Assembly (NCBI GenBank): GCA_041390825.1
Contig: JAWKPF010000029.1
Span: 1-58,968 of the forward strand
DNA from: Thermomicrobiales bacterium
GTDB lineage: Bacteria > Chloroflexota > Chloroflexia > Thermomicrobiales > UBA6265
Reading direction: 5' to 3'
DNA: 58,968 bases
Shown: positions 8,169 through 17,151 of the stretch, piece by piece
How the letters are laid out: every line of letters begins with the position of its first letter
Numbering within the stretch: the first letter of the stretch is position 1
Notes under the pieces: generated by a model
The model's database searches: none
Seen by the model: only the letters and a program-made list of their open reading frames with translations
Told to the model about the DNA's origin: nothing
Made by a program: the position numbers and the translations under genes

Positions 8169-9856
8169 TCAGGCGTTGGCAAAAGCGTCGCGCATGGCAT
8201 CGATGAGTCCCTCCCGTCCGTCGTAGATATCCCCTTCGTTACGGCAGTGATCTTTTCAAGTTGTCCTTTGGAGGCATCCCCAAAGAGAATCGAATAGACC
8301 GGTACGATCTCTTTCGGGTTCGCCGGGAGGTCGGCCACGAAATCGTCGAAGCTGCCTTTGTTCGCTTTTCCATCGGTCATCAGCACGATGGCCGGTGTGT
8401 AGCCGTCCGGCATTTCCTGAAAGTATGTCAACGCTTCTTGCAGGCAGTTCCAGGTATTGGTCCCTCCGCCCGTGTCTGTGTCCTGAATCTTTTCGAGCAT
8501 CCCCTGAAGATCGGCAGGATCGTTCCCCTGGATGGAGTGGCTCATCTTTACCCCTTCGCTATAGGCAAGCACGAACAGGCGATCGCGGTCGGTGCGCTGT
8601 AACAGGTAGTCATCGGACACCTCCGGATCGAGAAGGGTCACCATAGCTTCCTTTAGGTTCTCAATTCCGCTGCCACCCATGCTGCCTGAGAAATCGAGAC
8701 AGAACACGACAAACGACGGCTTTCGGAAGGTGGTCTGGTAGAGATCGAGCGCTTTCAGCATCACCTCGGCCGAGGGAAGCGTGATGGGAACCAAGACGCG
8801 ATCGACATCGATACCCCAGTCGGGGTTGAACACGGCGGGATTGACCAGGGCAGGATCCATTTGCAAACCCAATCCGGTGCGCCGGCCCATGGAGGTCAGC
8901 TCTCGCTGGACTTCCGGGGATTGCAGGTAGGTTTGCATGCGATCGAAGAGCGCGGCTTTTTCGGGATCGCCACGATCGAGGAAACCGAGCGGCCAGTCGG
9001 CGATCGCCAGCCCGTCGACGGGATAGACGACGTAGAGCAGGTCGGATTCCCCTTGCGCGATGAGCCGCTGGTTCGCGGTAATGATGGCCGACTCGTTGTT
9101 CACCATGCCGTCGTAATCGGCATAGTTTTCCAGGAAGAGATCGCGCAGATATCCGGAGGCGCCGGCGGTGCGGTCGACTGCGCCAAGGATGCGAGTTAGT
9201 TTGTCGGCAACCTCTAGATCGTCGAGCATCTCACTCGTGAGCACGTCTGGGTGCCCGGCAAAGGCATAGAGATACCCGAGATAGGCCATCGCACCCGAGT
9301 TGCTCTGGGTGGCGCTCGACATCATGAAATCGAGCTGATCGCTTTCCGCGGCGGTCAGAATATCGTCTACGTAGACATCCTTGCCGATCCATCCCAGTTC
9401 CTCCGCTTTGCTGCGCTTGATGCCGAACACAACCGGAGTACCCATGATGCTACGGGTTCTGGAGACCACGTGCTGGGTGTCGCCCAAGCCGAGCCAGACC
9501 GAGCTGGCGGGCCAGACGGCGTCGTATGCTGTCGCGCCGCGTTGCAGATCCATCATCGTGTCGACCGAACCCTGGTACGAAGGAACGAACTCGATTCCTT
9601 CTCGTTCGGCAAAGCGCTCCATGATGGTCGGTTCTTCAGATTCGGCGTCTTCGAAAAGCGCGCGATTTTCCGATCCGGTGAGAATGGCGAACTTCTCGCT
9701 CGCAGGCGCATCGCTGCTATGGTCGAGTTGGTCGCGGACCACGCCTGCTCCCCCACAGAAGACGAAGAAGAAGGCTACGGCCGCGACAAACGACACGGCC
9801 CTTTGCATGGGCGATTTCGGTTCCTCATATTCGGTAGCAAGACCATGGTCAGACAT
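8169..9856 (-). CDS. Solute-binding-like/VWA domain fusion protein (frameshift near C-terminus)
   Basis: About 560 residues. A short cytosolic tail and one membrane helix (VSFVAAVAFFFVFCGGAGVV, residues 19-38) anchor an outside region that begins as a bacterial solute-binding fold (FAILTGSENRALFED; QSNSGAMAYLGYLYAF; VYPVDGLAIADWPLG). From about residue 385 follows a von Willebrand A domain with an intact MIDAS metal site: DFSGSMGGS, GGGTNTW and LMTDGKAN. Near the C-terminus the frame is lost at the C-run 8231-8234; adding one G restores a normal VWA ending (DIYDGREGLIDAMRDAF...) and a stop at 8169-8171. Without the correction the frame runs to 8075 with an unrelated tail. The start has GGGGCTCC upstream. 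It heads the envelope operon and diverges from pspA. Confidence 0.85.
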
Positions 9857-10071
9857 GGAGCCCCGCCCTTTTCACTTGTCGATGCGGAGCGGATTATGCC
9901 ACTCCGCACCTTCGAAGGTAGCGATTCAAGAATGAGCCGCGCGTTCCACGAATGAAATCCGTATATGTACGGTTTTTTCTCACTGGATGTGCACGTAGCC
10001 TGACGTGAATGAGTCAGGCGCGCACCAGGAGGCGCGGGCTCCGGATTCGTCTCCGTGAAAGTTGAGTTTCC

Positions 10072-10809
10072 ATGGCAATCCTCGATCGTCTCTCGCTACT
10101 CTTGCGCGCGAATGTGCACGCCGCGATCGACCGGGCAGAAGATCCCGAGAAGGTGCTCGATCAACTGATTCGGGATGCCGAGGCTGGGCGCCAGGCAGGG
10201 CAGCAACAACTGGTCGAGATCGTGACGCAGCGCAATCGCGTTGCCGCCGAGGCCGCACATGAGGAACGAGTGGCGCGCAAGGCGATGGCACAGGCGGAAA
10301 TCGCTGTGCGTAACGGAAACGACGAGCTTGCCCGGGACGCGCTGCGCCGCCGGCATGACGCCATCGAGGCGGCCGGTTTGTATGGGCAGCAAGCCGAAGC
10401 GCAGCAGCTCATGGTCGATCGGCTCAAGACTCAGCTCGCGCAGATCGACACCAAGTTGCGGCGCATGCGGCAGGAACGCACCAACCTGGTAGCTCGCCAG
10501 CGGGCGGCAGAAGCGCAATCCGCGGTCGCAACCGCGGCGTTCAAGATCAGTGAGGTGAATGTCGACGGAGAGCTTGCGCGAATGGGGCGGCGGGTTCGGC
10601 AATCGGAAGCGATTGCTTCGGCTTCGCTCGAGGTCTACTCCGACACCCTTTCGGGGCGGCTCGATGCGTTCGAGGACGAACGCGTCGAAGCGCAGCTCCT
10701 GGCGTTGAAGGGGAAGACGGTTGCCGGTATCGACCTGCTCGGTGACCCATTGCTTCTTGCGCTCGATGAGTCCGGCGAGCAGCAGGACCATTTGCAGATG
10801 TCACCATGA
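10072..10809 (+). CDS. pspA: PspA/IM30 family membrane-stress protein
   Basis: 245 residues, almost entirely coiled-coil helix, as in PspA/Vipp1. The amphipathic N-terminal helix (MAILDRLSLLLRANVHAAI) is the membrane-binding element; RAEDPEKVLDQLIRDAE is the conserved PspA signature. The long charged hairpin follows (RKAMAQAEIAVRNG; ALRRRHDAIEAA; LKTQLAQIDTKLRRM). These proteins polymerise on damaged membranes (ESCRT-III relatives). The gene diverges from the VWA-solute-binding/XpaC operon with about 215 bases between the starts, suggesting shared regulation and a joint envelope-maintenance role (inference). Confidence 0.9.
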   Translation: MAILDRLSLLLRANVHAAIDRAEDPEKVLDQLIRDAEAGRQAGQQQLVEIVTQRNRVAAEAAHEERVARKAMAQAEIAVRNGNDELARDALRRRHDAIEAAGLYGQQAEAQQLMVDRLKTQLAQIDTKLRRMRQERTNLVARQRAAEAQSAVATAAFKISEVNVDGELARMGRRVRQSEAIASASLEVYSDTLSGRLDAFEDERVEAQLLALKGKTVAGIDLLGDPLLLALDESGEQQDHLQMSP

Positions 10810-10911
10810 CGAAACGGCGTACAATCCCAGGTCATTCGAGATGAACAGACCGTGGCGGTTCATGTGACTGTGGGTCCGCTTGCCCACTATGCTCATTGAT
10901 AGAGGCTTCGC

Positions 10912-13164
10912 ATGAACGATCGCGTTTCAGCCGAACGCCCTTCCCTTTGGCGGGAGGCGTACGCGCTACCCCACCCGGTCTTCACGCTCGTGGGGCGGGA
11001 TCAGGACATCGCGGCGATGCACGACGCGCTGCGGCAGGGCGCCCGATTGCTCACGCTCACAGGTGCAGCCGGCACTGGGAAGACGGCTCTCGCCGTCGAA
11101 CTGGCACAACAACTTAGCGCCGGTGCCGAGGTATCCGCATTTCTGCGCTTGGCGCCGTTGCGTGATGCCGCGCTCGTGCCGAAGCTGCTCGCCTCGGTCT
11201 GCGCATTGGACGGTTGGCCCGATCTGCCCATCGACCGGTTCCCTTCGGAACTGCACGGCGTCTTGGTGCTGGATGCGTTCGATCATGTGCGGGACGCGGG
11301 CGCATCGATCGTCACATTGCTTGAGCGATGTCCACGACTGATCGTGGTGATCACCAGCCATGACGCGTTGCACCTCCCGATGGAAACCGCTATCTCCCTC
11401 AGGCCTATCGATCCAATCGCGAGTCAGATGCTGCTGCAAGCGCGTGCCGCGCGCTATCGTGATCGAGCACCGGAACAGAGTGACGTGGTCGTGACTATGG
11501 ATGGAAACCCACTTAGCCTGGAATTGTTTGGGGGGCTTCTTCAGACAGGCCGCTCGCCTCAGATAGACCCATCCGCGGACACCGGTTCGACCCTCAACAC
11601 CTTGATCGAGCAAGCCATCGATGCGCTTCCTCCTCATGCGCGACGGTTGTTCGAACGGCTGTGCGTCTGCGCGGCCGGATTCGAAGCAAGCGCGGTCGCT
11701 ACACTCGCTGACTGCGTGCCGAGCATCGAGGGCGACAGTTCGGTCCATCTCAAGGCAATGACGGAGCTGGGACTGGTCTGTCAGCCGGGGACAGCCGCGG
11801 TCGCGGCGTCATTCGAGATTGCGACTGCGGTCCGGGAAGTGGGATTGTCCCGGCTCAACGAGTCCGGCGAGCTGGCCGCGGTCCGATTGGCCTATTCCAA
11901 TCATCTTCTTGCTCGAGCTGCCAAGGTGGGCGAACTACTTTCCGGACCCCGGCGCAACGCGGCCCTGGCCTGGTTCGAGCGGGAATATGCCGGGCTACGA
12001 TTGGCATTCGGGTCGTTCGTGCAGATGAATCGCGTCCAGCATGCCCGTGCGCTGGCGGAGGCGTTGCTTCCGTATTGGTTGATTCGCCGCCGCTTTCGAG
12101 AAGCCCGGCGGTGGTTGACCGTCGCACTGGAGTTGACGTCGCCTCCGTACTCCGATGATAGCGAAGTGGAGCTCCTGGTCGCACTCGGGCTTTTGGAGCT
12201 GTACCTCGGGAACGATGCCGCCGCGCGGACGCGCGCGCTTGCCGGCGCGCGGCCAGGAATGCAAGTACCCCAAACAGGCTGGCGTGGAGCCGCCCTTGCG
12301 ACACTCGGAATGCTGGCGGCGCGCGAGGGTGATCTCGATCGGGCTATCGGGCTCTATCGGGTCTATCTCGAGGCAACCCGCGCTGCTCACGACGGGGTTA
12401 CCTGGGCGCCACAGCTTCGGGCGATCACCCGGCTGGCGCTGGCATCGGCCTATCTGGCACGTGGCGAGCTGGAAGATGCGGAGTACCACGCCACCATGGC
12501 CCTGAAGCGCGCGATTTCATTGGGCGACCCGCTCCTGGTTGGATATGCGCGCGTCAATCTGGCCGCAATTGCAGCGGCGAGACCTGAACTCGATACCGCG
12601 CTGGAGCTCTATCGGGAAGGCATCTTGCTGTTGATCGAGCAACCGCATACGAGCGCGGCCAGCGCGGGCATTCTAGGTCTGGCGTGCATCGCGCAGCAGA
12701 TGGGCGCAACGACGGTCGCTGTTCGGCTGCTGAAGTTGGCGCGCGCGATGCTCGATGCAGGGAGTCCCATTCCACCTTTTTTGGTCTCGTTTGACCCGGA
12801 TGAACTGGAGACGCTCCTGCCGGAGAAGACCCGAACGACGGTCGGGCAAGCGCCGATTCCGGAGTCGATCGACCAGCTTTCGGGCGCGGCGGCGATCGTC
12901 GGGAAAAGCATCGATGCGCTTGCTGGTGCGCAAACGCCATCCGAATCGACACCTGTGCGGAAGGGACGAGGCGGACTATCCAATCGTGAGCTCGAAGCGC
13001 TCTGCCTCGCGGCAGAAGACATGACAGATCTGGAAATTGCCGATGCGCTCTTCATCTCGAAGCGCACGGCGTCGGATCACATGCGCAATGTGATCGGCAA
13101 ACTGGGCGTCAACAGCCGGACGGGCGCCGTCGCCCGCGCTCTGCGAGAGGGGTGGTGTTCCTGA
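10912..13164 (+). CDS. ATPase (STAND-type) LuxR-family transcriptional regulator
   Basis: 750 residues with the ATPase-LuxR layout: VGRDQDIAAM entry motif, Walker A GAAGTGKTALA around residue 52, a Walker B-like GVLVLDAFDHV (Asp present, second acidic residue changed), then a TPR-like helical middle with repeated YLARGELEDAEYH-type units, and a C-terminal LuxR helix-turn-helix (LSNRELEALCLAAED; recognition helix SKRTASDHMRNVIG). Known relatives are signal-responsive activators. The ATG at 10912 has AGAGG 8 bases upstream. It is convergent with the DUF849 gene, with only 7 bases between them. It diverges more from the other three ATPase-LuxR genes here than the 37-42 kb pair do from each other. 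Confidence 0.9.
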   Translation: MNDRVSAERPSLWREAYALPHPVFTLVGRDQDIAAMHDALRQGARLLTLTGAAGTGKTALAVELAQQLSAGAEVSAFLRLAPLRDAALVPKLLASVCALDGWPDLPIDRFPSELHGVLVLDAFDHVRDAGASIVTLLERCPRLIVVITSHDALHLPMETAISLRPIDPIASQMLLQARAARYRDRAPEQSDVVVTMDGNPLSLELFGGLLQTGRSPQIDPSADTGSTLNTLIEQAIDALPPHARRLFERLCVCAAGFEASAVATLADCVPSIEGDSSVHLKAMTELGLVCQPGTAAVAASFEIATAVREVGLSRLNESGELAAVRLAYSNHLLARAAKVGELLSGPRRNAALAWFEREYAGLRLAFGSFVQMNRVQHARALAEALLPYWLIRRRFREARRWLTVALELTSPPYSDDSEVELLVALGLLELYLGNDAAARTRALAGARPGMQVPQTGWRGAALATLGMLAAREGDLDRAIGLYRVYLEATRAAHDGVTWAPQLRAITRLALASAYLARGELEDAEYHATMALKRAISLGDPLLVGYARVNLAAIAAARPELDTALELYREGILLLIEQPHTSAASAGILGLACIAQQMGATTVAVRLLKLARAMLDAGSPIPPFLVSFDPDELETLLPEKTRTTVGQAPIPESIDQLSGAAAIVGKSIDALAGAQTPSESTPVRKGRGGLSNRELEALCLAAEDMTDLEIADALFISKRTASDHMRNVIGKLGVNSRTGAVARALREGWCS

Positions 13165-13171
13165 GCCGGCG

Positions 13172-14113
13172 TTAGAACGCAACCTGATGCACGCCCTTGG
13201 TGTGCAGCATTTCGCGGGCTTCGTCCGGGCTGGCGATGTCGAGCGAGAGCTCGTTGAGAATACGCACGATCTTGGCGACCTGATCGGCATTGCTCTCGGC
13301 CAGCTCGCCTTTGCCGAGATAGAGATTGTCTTCCAATCCCACCCGGACATTGCTGCCCATGATGGCGCCCATCGTGACCAGATTGAACTGGTGACGCCCG
13401 CCGCCCAGCACCGACCAGACGTAGTCGTCGCCAAAGAGGCGGTCGGCGGTGCGCTTCATGTGCATGAGGTCTTCCGGGTCGGTGCCGATACCGCCCAGGA
13501 TGCCGAAGATCGTTTGCACGAAGAAGGGCGGCTCGATGAGCCCGCGGTCGACGAAGTGGGCCAGGTTATACAGATGTCCCACGTCGTAGCACTCGAATTC
13601 GAAGCGGATGCCGTGCCCCTCGCCAAGTTCCTTCAGAATGCGTTCGATGTCGGCCCAGGTATTGCGGAAGATATAGTCGCGCGAGGCTTCCAGATCGGCC
13701 GCTTCCCATTCGTTCTTGTATTCCTTGATGCGCGCCGCCATCTGGTACCGGGCGAAGTTCATCGATCCCATGTTCAGCGAGCACATTTCGGGGGAGAGCC
13801 GTTTGGCGGCTGCGGTGCGCTCCTCCAGCGTCATGCCCTGACCGCCGCCGGTGGTGATGTTGATGATGGCGTTGCAGCGTTCCTTGATCTCGGGGATGAA
13901 CGCCAGGTACTGATCTGGCTCTGGAGTCGGCTTGCCGGTCTCAGGGTTGCGGGCGTGCAGATGGACGATCGCCGCGCCCGCTTCCGCGGCGCCGATCGCC
14001 GATTCGGCGATCTGCTCGGGCGTGACCGGCAGATGCGGCGACTGCGACGGCACATGCACCGCCCCCGTCACGGCACAGGTAACGATGACCTTGCGAGCGC
14101 CACTCTTCGCCAA
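13172..14113 (-). CDS. Beta-keto acid cleavage enzyme (BKACE, DUF849 family)
   Basis: 313 residues. Members use acetyl-CoA to cleave beta-keto acids such as 3-keto-5-aminohexanoate, giving acetoacetate and a new CoA ester. Typical motifs: KVIVTCAVTGAVHVPS at the N-terminus, VHLHARNPETGKPTP (His-x-His metal ligands), NITTGGGQGM, and LNMGSMNFA. The start is TTG at 14113, with AAGGAG 7 bases upstream; no ATG fits. The actual substrate cannot be read from sequence. The gene is convergent with the regulator at 10912-13164 and divergent from cysM. No lysine-fermentation genes are next to it, so the name Kce is not justified. Confidence 0.88.
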   Translation of the reverse strand: MAKSGARKVIVTCAVTGAVHVPSQSPHLPVTPEQIAESAIGAAEAGAAIVHLHARNPETGKPTPEPDQYLAFIPEIKERCNAIINITTGGGQGMTLEERTAAAKRLSPEMCSLNMGSMNFARYQMAARIKEYKNEWEAADLEASRDYIFRNTWADIERILKELGEGHGIRFEFECYDVGHLYNLAHFVDRGLIEPPFFVQTIFGILGGIGTDPEDLMHMKRTADRLFGDDYVWSVLGGGRHQFNLVTMGAIMGSNVRVGLEDNLYLGKGELAESNADQVAKIVRILNELSLDIASPDEAREMLHTKGVHQVAF

Positions 14114-14366
14114 TTTGCTTCTCCTTCATCCATTCCCGCGCCGATCGAACTCTCGTCGCGCAACGGTACGGGGTAGCGCGCCGATTGGCAAGCTGGCTCG
14201 CAATGGACCACGACATCCGGGAGCACACGGCGCTGGGCACTCGAGGTTCTGGCCAGGTTTCCCTTCGGCAATCGAGCCGACTTACCATCCGTAACCAACT
14301 CGTGCGACAATAGACGGAGTATTCGATGGTGAACTCAGAAATGGGTGTCGCCCAGGAGCGCGCGAC

Positions 14367-15356
14367 GTGGTTACAGCTCCAAGACGGACGCATCACAGCT
14401 CGACGTTGCACAGTCCAGTGTTTGGCGGACCTGCGGGAAGCGATCCTGCTGTGGTGCAAGCGATTGGCGATACCCCGCTGCTCGGGTTGAGCCGGTTTGC
14501 GCAACGTATCGACTTGCCGGCCAGTATCGAACTTTGGCTCAAGGCGGAGTGGGCCAACCCCGGTGGATCGGTCAAGGACCGGCCAGCGCTTGCGATCGTG
14601 CGAGAGGGACTCGCCTCGGGATTGCTCGGCAATGGCAAGACATTGCTCGACGCAACTTCGGGCAATACCGGCATCGCCTACGCCATGCTCGGTGCGGCGT
14701 TCGGGTTCCCGGTCGAGTTGGTGGTTCCCGAGACCGCTTCCAGCGAACGCAAGGCAATCCTGGCGGCGTATGGCGCGACCATCGTCTACAGCGATCCGTA
14801 TGAAGGATCGAATGGAGCCATTTTGCTGGCACGTGAACTGGCCGCCGCGCATCCCGAGCGCTATTTCTACGCCGACCAATACAGCAACGCCGCGAACCCG
14901 CGTGCCCATTTCGAATCGACCGGTCCCGAGATTTGGGAACAGACCGATGGACGGATCACGCACTTCGTGGCGGGACTGGGTACGACCGGGACCATGATGG
15001 GCACCGGGGCGTTTCTGCGTGAGCAAGACCCGGGGGTCACACTGGTGGCCGTTCAGCCTGCCGAGTCGTTCCACGGCATCGAGGGATTGAAACACCTGCC
15101 GACCGCCATCGTGCCGTCGATCTACGACGAGGGTGTGCCCGACGTGCAGATCGGCGTCGATACCGACGACGCGTACGCGTTCGCCCGGGAGCTTGCCCGG
15201 GTGGAGGGTATCTTCGCCGGGATCTCGACCGGCGCCGCGTTGGCCGGATCGGTGCGCATCGCCCGTGAATGCGCGGAACGGGATGAACCGGCCGTCATCG
15301 TTTTCGTAGCTCCGGACGGTGGCGGGAAGTACCTGTCGACCGAGCTGTGGAGTTGA
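14367..15356 (+). CDS. cysM: Cysteine synthase family PLP enzyme (CysM-like)
   Basis: 329 residues of fold-type II PLP enzyme. NPGGSVKDRPA carries the PLP lysine; TSGNTGIAYAML binds the cofactor phosphate region; GLGTTGTMMGTG is the glycine loop; the C-terminal GISTGAA also fits. It makes cysteine from an activated serine and a sulfur donor. Because a CysO-like sulfur carrier and a Mec-type JAMM protease follow directly, it is probably the CysO-dependent form known from Mycobacterium (O-phosphoserine plus thiocarboxylated CysO). I chose the GTG at 14367, which has AGGAG 6 bases upstream; a GTG at 14452 is an alternative, giving a shorter N-terminus. Confidence 0.85.
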   Translation: MVTAPRRTHHSSTLHSPVFGGPAGSDPAVVQAIGDTPLLGLSRFAQRIDLPASIELWLKAEWANPGGSVKDRPALAIVREGLASGLLGNGKTLLDATSGNTGIAYAMLGAAFGFPVELVVPETASSERKAILAAYGATIVYSDPYEGSNGAILLARELAAAHPERYFYADQYSNAANPRAHFESTGPEIWEQTDGRITHFVAGLGTTGTMMGTGAFLREQDPGVTLVAVQPAESFHGIEGLKHLPTAIVPSIYDEGVPDVQIGVDTDDAYAFARELARVEGIFAGISTGAALAGSVRIARECAERDEPAVIVFVAPDGGGKYLSTELWS

Positions 15357-15368
15357 GTGTGAGTCCAG

Positions 15369-15421
15369 GGTCCAGAGTCCAGGGAAGCTCGCGCTGGACT
15401 CTGAACCCTGGACTCTGGACC
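15369..15421. repeat. 16-bp-stem inverted repeat between cysM and the carrier-protein gene
   Basis: Perfect 16-base arms, GGTCCAGAGTCCAGGG (15369-15384) and CCCTGGACTCTGGACC (15406-15421), around a 21-base loop. The right arm alone recurs upstream of the second carrier gene at 17163-17178. It may act as an attenuator or be a mobile-repeat remnant; its half copy marks one edge of the duplicated segment. Confidence 0.6.
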
Positions 15422-16164
15422 AGCAAGAACAAGAGAGGAACACCAAATCTATGTCCACCACGACCAACGTGCTCGTGCTGATTCCGGCCCCGCTGCGCCG
15501 GTACACCGGCGGTGAAGCGAAGGTGACCGCCAGCGGTGCGACCATCGCCGAACTGATCGACAATCTGGATGTTGCCTATCCCGGCATACGCGACCGTATC
15601 GTCGAGAACGACGGTGAGATTCGCCGTTTCGTGAACGTCTTCGTGAATGGCAACAACGTGCGCAAGCTGGACGGCGCTCAAACGGCGATCAAGGATGGCG
15701 ACGAGGTCGGTATCGTGCCAGCCATGGCGGGTGGAGTCGCGCTAGTGCCGGTCATTCGCCTGCCGTCCGCCATGCGTGACGCGATCTATGCGCACGGCCG
15801 GGAGGGTATCCGCGCGAATGTATGGGAATGATCGGTGGCGTCGGAGACGAGTTGATCGATCTCTACCGCATGGTGAACATCTCGGAGATCGACAAGGCTT
15901 ACGCCGACGACCCGATCGAGAACATCGAAGTTGGCGAGATGATGGATGCACGCGGCCAACTGCCGCTCGTCATCTATCACTCACACCCGGGACCGAGGCG
16001 TATTTCTCTCCCACTGACGAACGTGTTGCCTCGCGAAGGGCTTTGGGGACCGATCGTTTACATCGTCGCCTCGATCAAACCGGACGCCGATCCGTATATG
16101 AAGGCGTTTCGTATTCCGTTCGATGACGCGCCGGTCGAAGAGGTCGAGATCGAGATCGTTCGGT
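15392..16164 (+). repeat. Direct repeat copy 1 (CysO-Mec cassette)
   Basis: About 770 bases that align nearly base for base with 17152-17917, including the untranslated stretch before the carrier gene. The centre (carrier codons about 50-95) looks identical in both copies; the ends carry scattered changes and, in this copy, several indels. No transposase or target-site duplication was seen. Confidence 0.8.
15451..15831 (+). pseudogene. Ubiquitin-like sulfur carrier (CysO/MoaD-ThiS type), copy 1, fused out of frame to Mec
   Basis: The first 95 residues from the ATG at 15451 are a normal carrier (LIPAPLRRYTGG at the start, VNVFVNGNNVRKL, GDEVGIVPAMAGG at the end). Instead of stopping just after Gly-Gly as copy 2 does, it gains one base after GGTGGAG and reads through into the Mec N-terminus (VALVPVIRLPSAMRD), then hits a second frameshift and stops at 15831. 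With no free C-terminal di-glycine it could not be adenylated or thiocarboxylated unless cut. It is best read as the carrier half of a decayed cassette; an in-frame start for Mec at 15745 (GTG) remains. Confidence 0.7.
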
Positions 16165-16166
16165 GA
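15745..16166 (+). pseudogene. M67/JAMM metallopeptidase (Mec-like), copy 1, degraded
   Basis: Alignment to the intact copy at 17501-17920 shows a one-base loss near 15811 (GGGAGGAGTAT to GGGAGGGTAT), a second lost C after CACTCACACCC near 15990, and an extra base near 16027 that restores frame. Between the last two the protein reads HSHPGPRRISLPLTN instead of HSHPGTEAYFSPTD, so the Ser and the metal-binding Asp of the JAMM motif are gone. The frame from about 15822 ends at 16166. Even if the frameshifts were corrected, only those matching copy 2 would give an active site. This is a pseudogene in the sequence as given. Confidence 0.75.
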
Positions 16167-16190
16167 AGTTGCGAAACATGTGAGAACGCA

Positions 16191-16226
16191 GACGGGCCGG
16201 GACTCCTACATTCGTCCCGGCCCGTC
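16191..16226 (+). terminator. Terminator-like hairpin after Mec copy 1
   Basis: A perfect 12-base stem (GACGGGCCGGGA / TCCCGGCCCGTC) with a 12-base loop lies 25 bases after the Mec copy 1 stop and just beyond the stop of the convergent surface-protein gene. It has no clear T-run, but its position between convergent ends suits a bidirectional terminator. Confidence 0.6.
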
Positions 16227-16249
16227 GCTAGTCTATGCTGCGCATGTTG

Positions 16250-17145
16250 CTAGCGTCGGAAAGACCGCCGAGAGCCAGTCGCGATAGCAAACGATCCGGC
16301 GGCAAGCGCGAGCGCGACGAGATTCGTCAGCCCGAATGTACCGTTCGAGTCGTGAGGCCCTGCGCCGGTGTTCGGGAAGGCATTCACCACTGGCTGGTCG
16401 ACCTTGGTGGTCTTTGCCGCGGTCGATTCACTGTACGTGTGCGTTGCCGCTTCCCAATGGGCGATCGGGCAGATCCAACCGCCGTGGTGACCGGGATGGC
16501 TTGTGCGGTTTGTGTGGTTTCTCGGGCTGCTCCGGCTCCGGTGATGGACTCGGCTCCGGTGATGGACTCGGTTCCGGTGATGGACTCGGTTCCGGTGTGG
16601 GAGTGACGACTGAGAAGCTCTTCGCCCGCAGGAAGACATTGCTATCCAGGTTGCCGTCGCCGGCATCTGCAATTGCAAGCTTCATTGTGTTTGTCTGGTT
16701 CGGAATCACTGTTGCACTGCACGTCAGCACGACGGTGAAGCCGTCCATGTTGATCGCATAGTCGTCCTCATAATTTGGAACGTAGTACTCCGCCATGGAA
16801 TCATCGTTGATCGAGTTGATCGAAACGCGAGTCCCGCCAACGGTCGCGCAGTTGACTCCGTTTACATAGAAGGCGAAGACGTCGTTGAACTGTGAGCCAA
16901 CGTACTCAGGGTATTCGATGGAGGAGAAGACATAGTTGAACTCCACCGTGTTGCCCGTCGGGACGAAGTCGAAAGTCAGCACTGATGCGTCGTAGGTCGT
17001 CCCGTCGATCTCGGCGTTCAGGTCAGCATCGCCGTCGGCTCGAGGGAGTTGGTTGCGTTTGCTCCGGGGACAATGCCGTGAATGTTTCGTGCTGAGAATG
17101 ATGCCGTCTTCGAAACCGATGATGCCGGTTCCGCCGGTGACCCCG
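16250..17145 (-). pseudogene. Choice-of-anchor-L surface protein with sortase signal, 5'-truncated and frameshifted
   Basis: Read leftwards, pieces in different frames give one protein. TGGTGIIGFEDGIILST (about 17143-17093) and a frame-shifted NIHGIVPGANATNSLE belong to the choice-of-anchor-L domain start. A long clean frame follows (MLTFDFVPTGNTVEFNYVF; QFNDVFAFYVNG; AIADAGDGNLDSNVFLR). Then come a PEPSPS repeat linker, a frameshift near 16490-16500, and a C-terminal sorting signal: FPNTGAG, hydrophobic LVALALAAGSFAIA, RRSFRR, stop at 16250. The export signal and first part of the domain are missing; the open frame stops in the duplicated CysO-Mec upstream region (around 17150). It looks like a wall-anchored adhesion-type protein broken by the rearrangement. 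Confidence 0.7.
16535..16600. repeat. 18-bp tandem repeat coding for PEPSPS units
   Basis: About three and a half copies of an 18-base unit (CTCCGGTGATGGACTCGG type) in the linker of the surface-protein remnant, giving Pro-Glu-Pro-Ser-Pro-Ser on the minus strand. Such repeats span the cell wall in anchored proteins and vary in number by slippage. Confidence 0.7.
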
Positions 17146-17151
17146 CTTCAC

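Noticed and set aside
13172..14113. Calling the DUF849 gene Kce of lysine fermentation
   Set aside because: No other lysine-fermentation genes are nearby and the family is known to act on many beta-keto acids.
13941..15563. 540-codon minus-strand open frame across cysM
   Set aside because: It lies antisense to cysM, which has full PLP-enzyme motifs; the frame's protein is low-complexity and Arg/Ser-rich, typical of antisense frames in GC-rich DNA.
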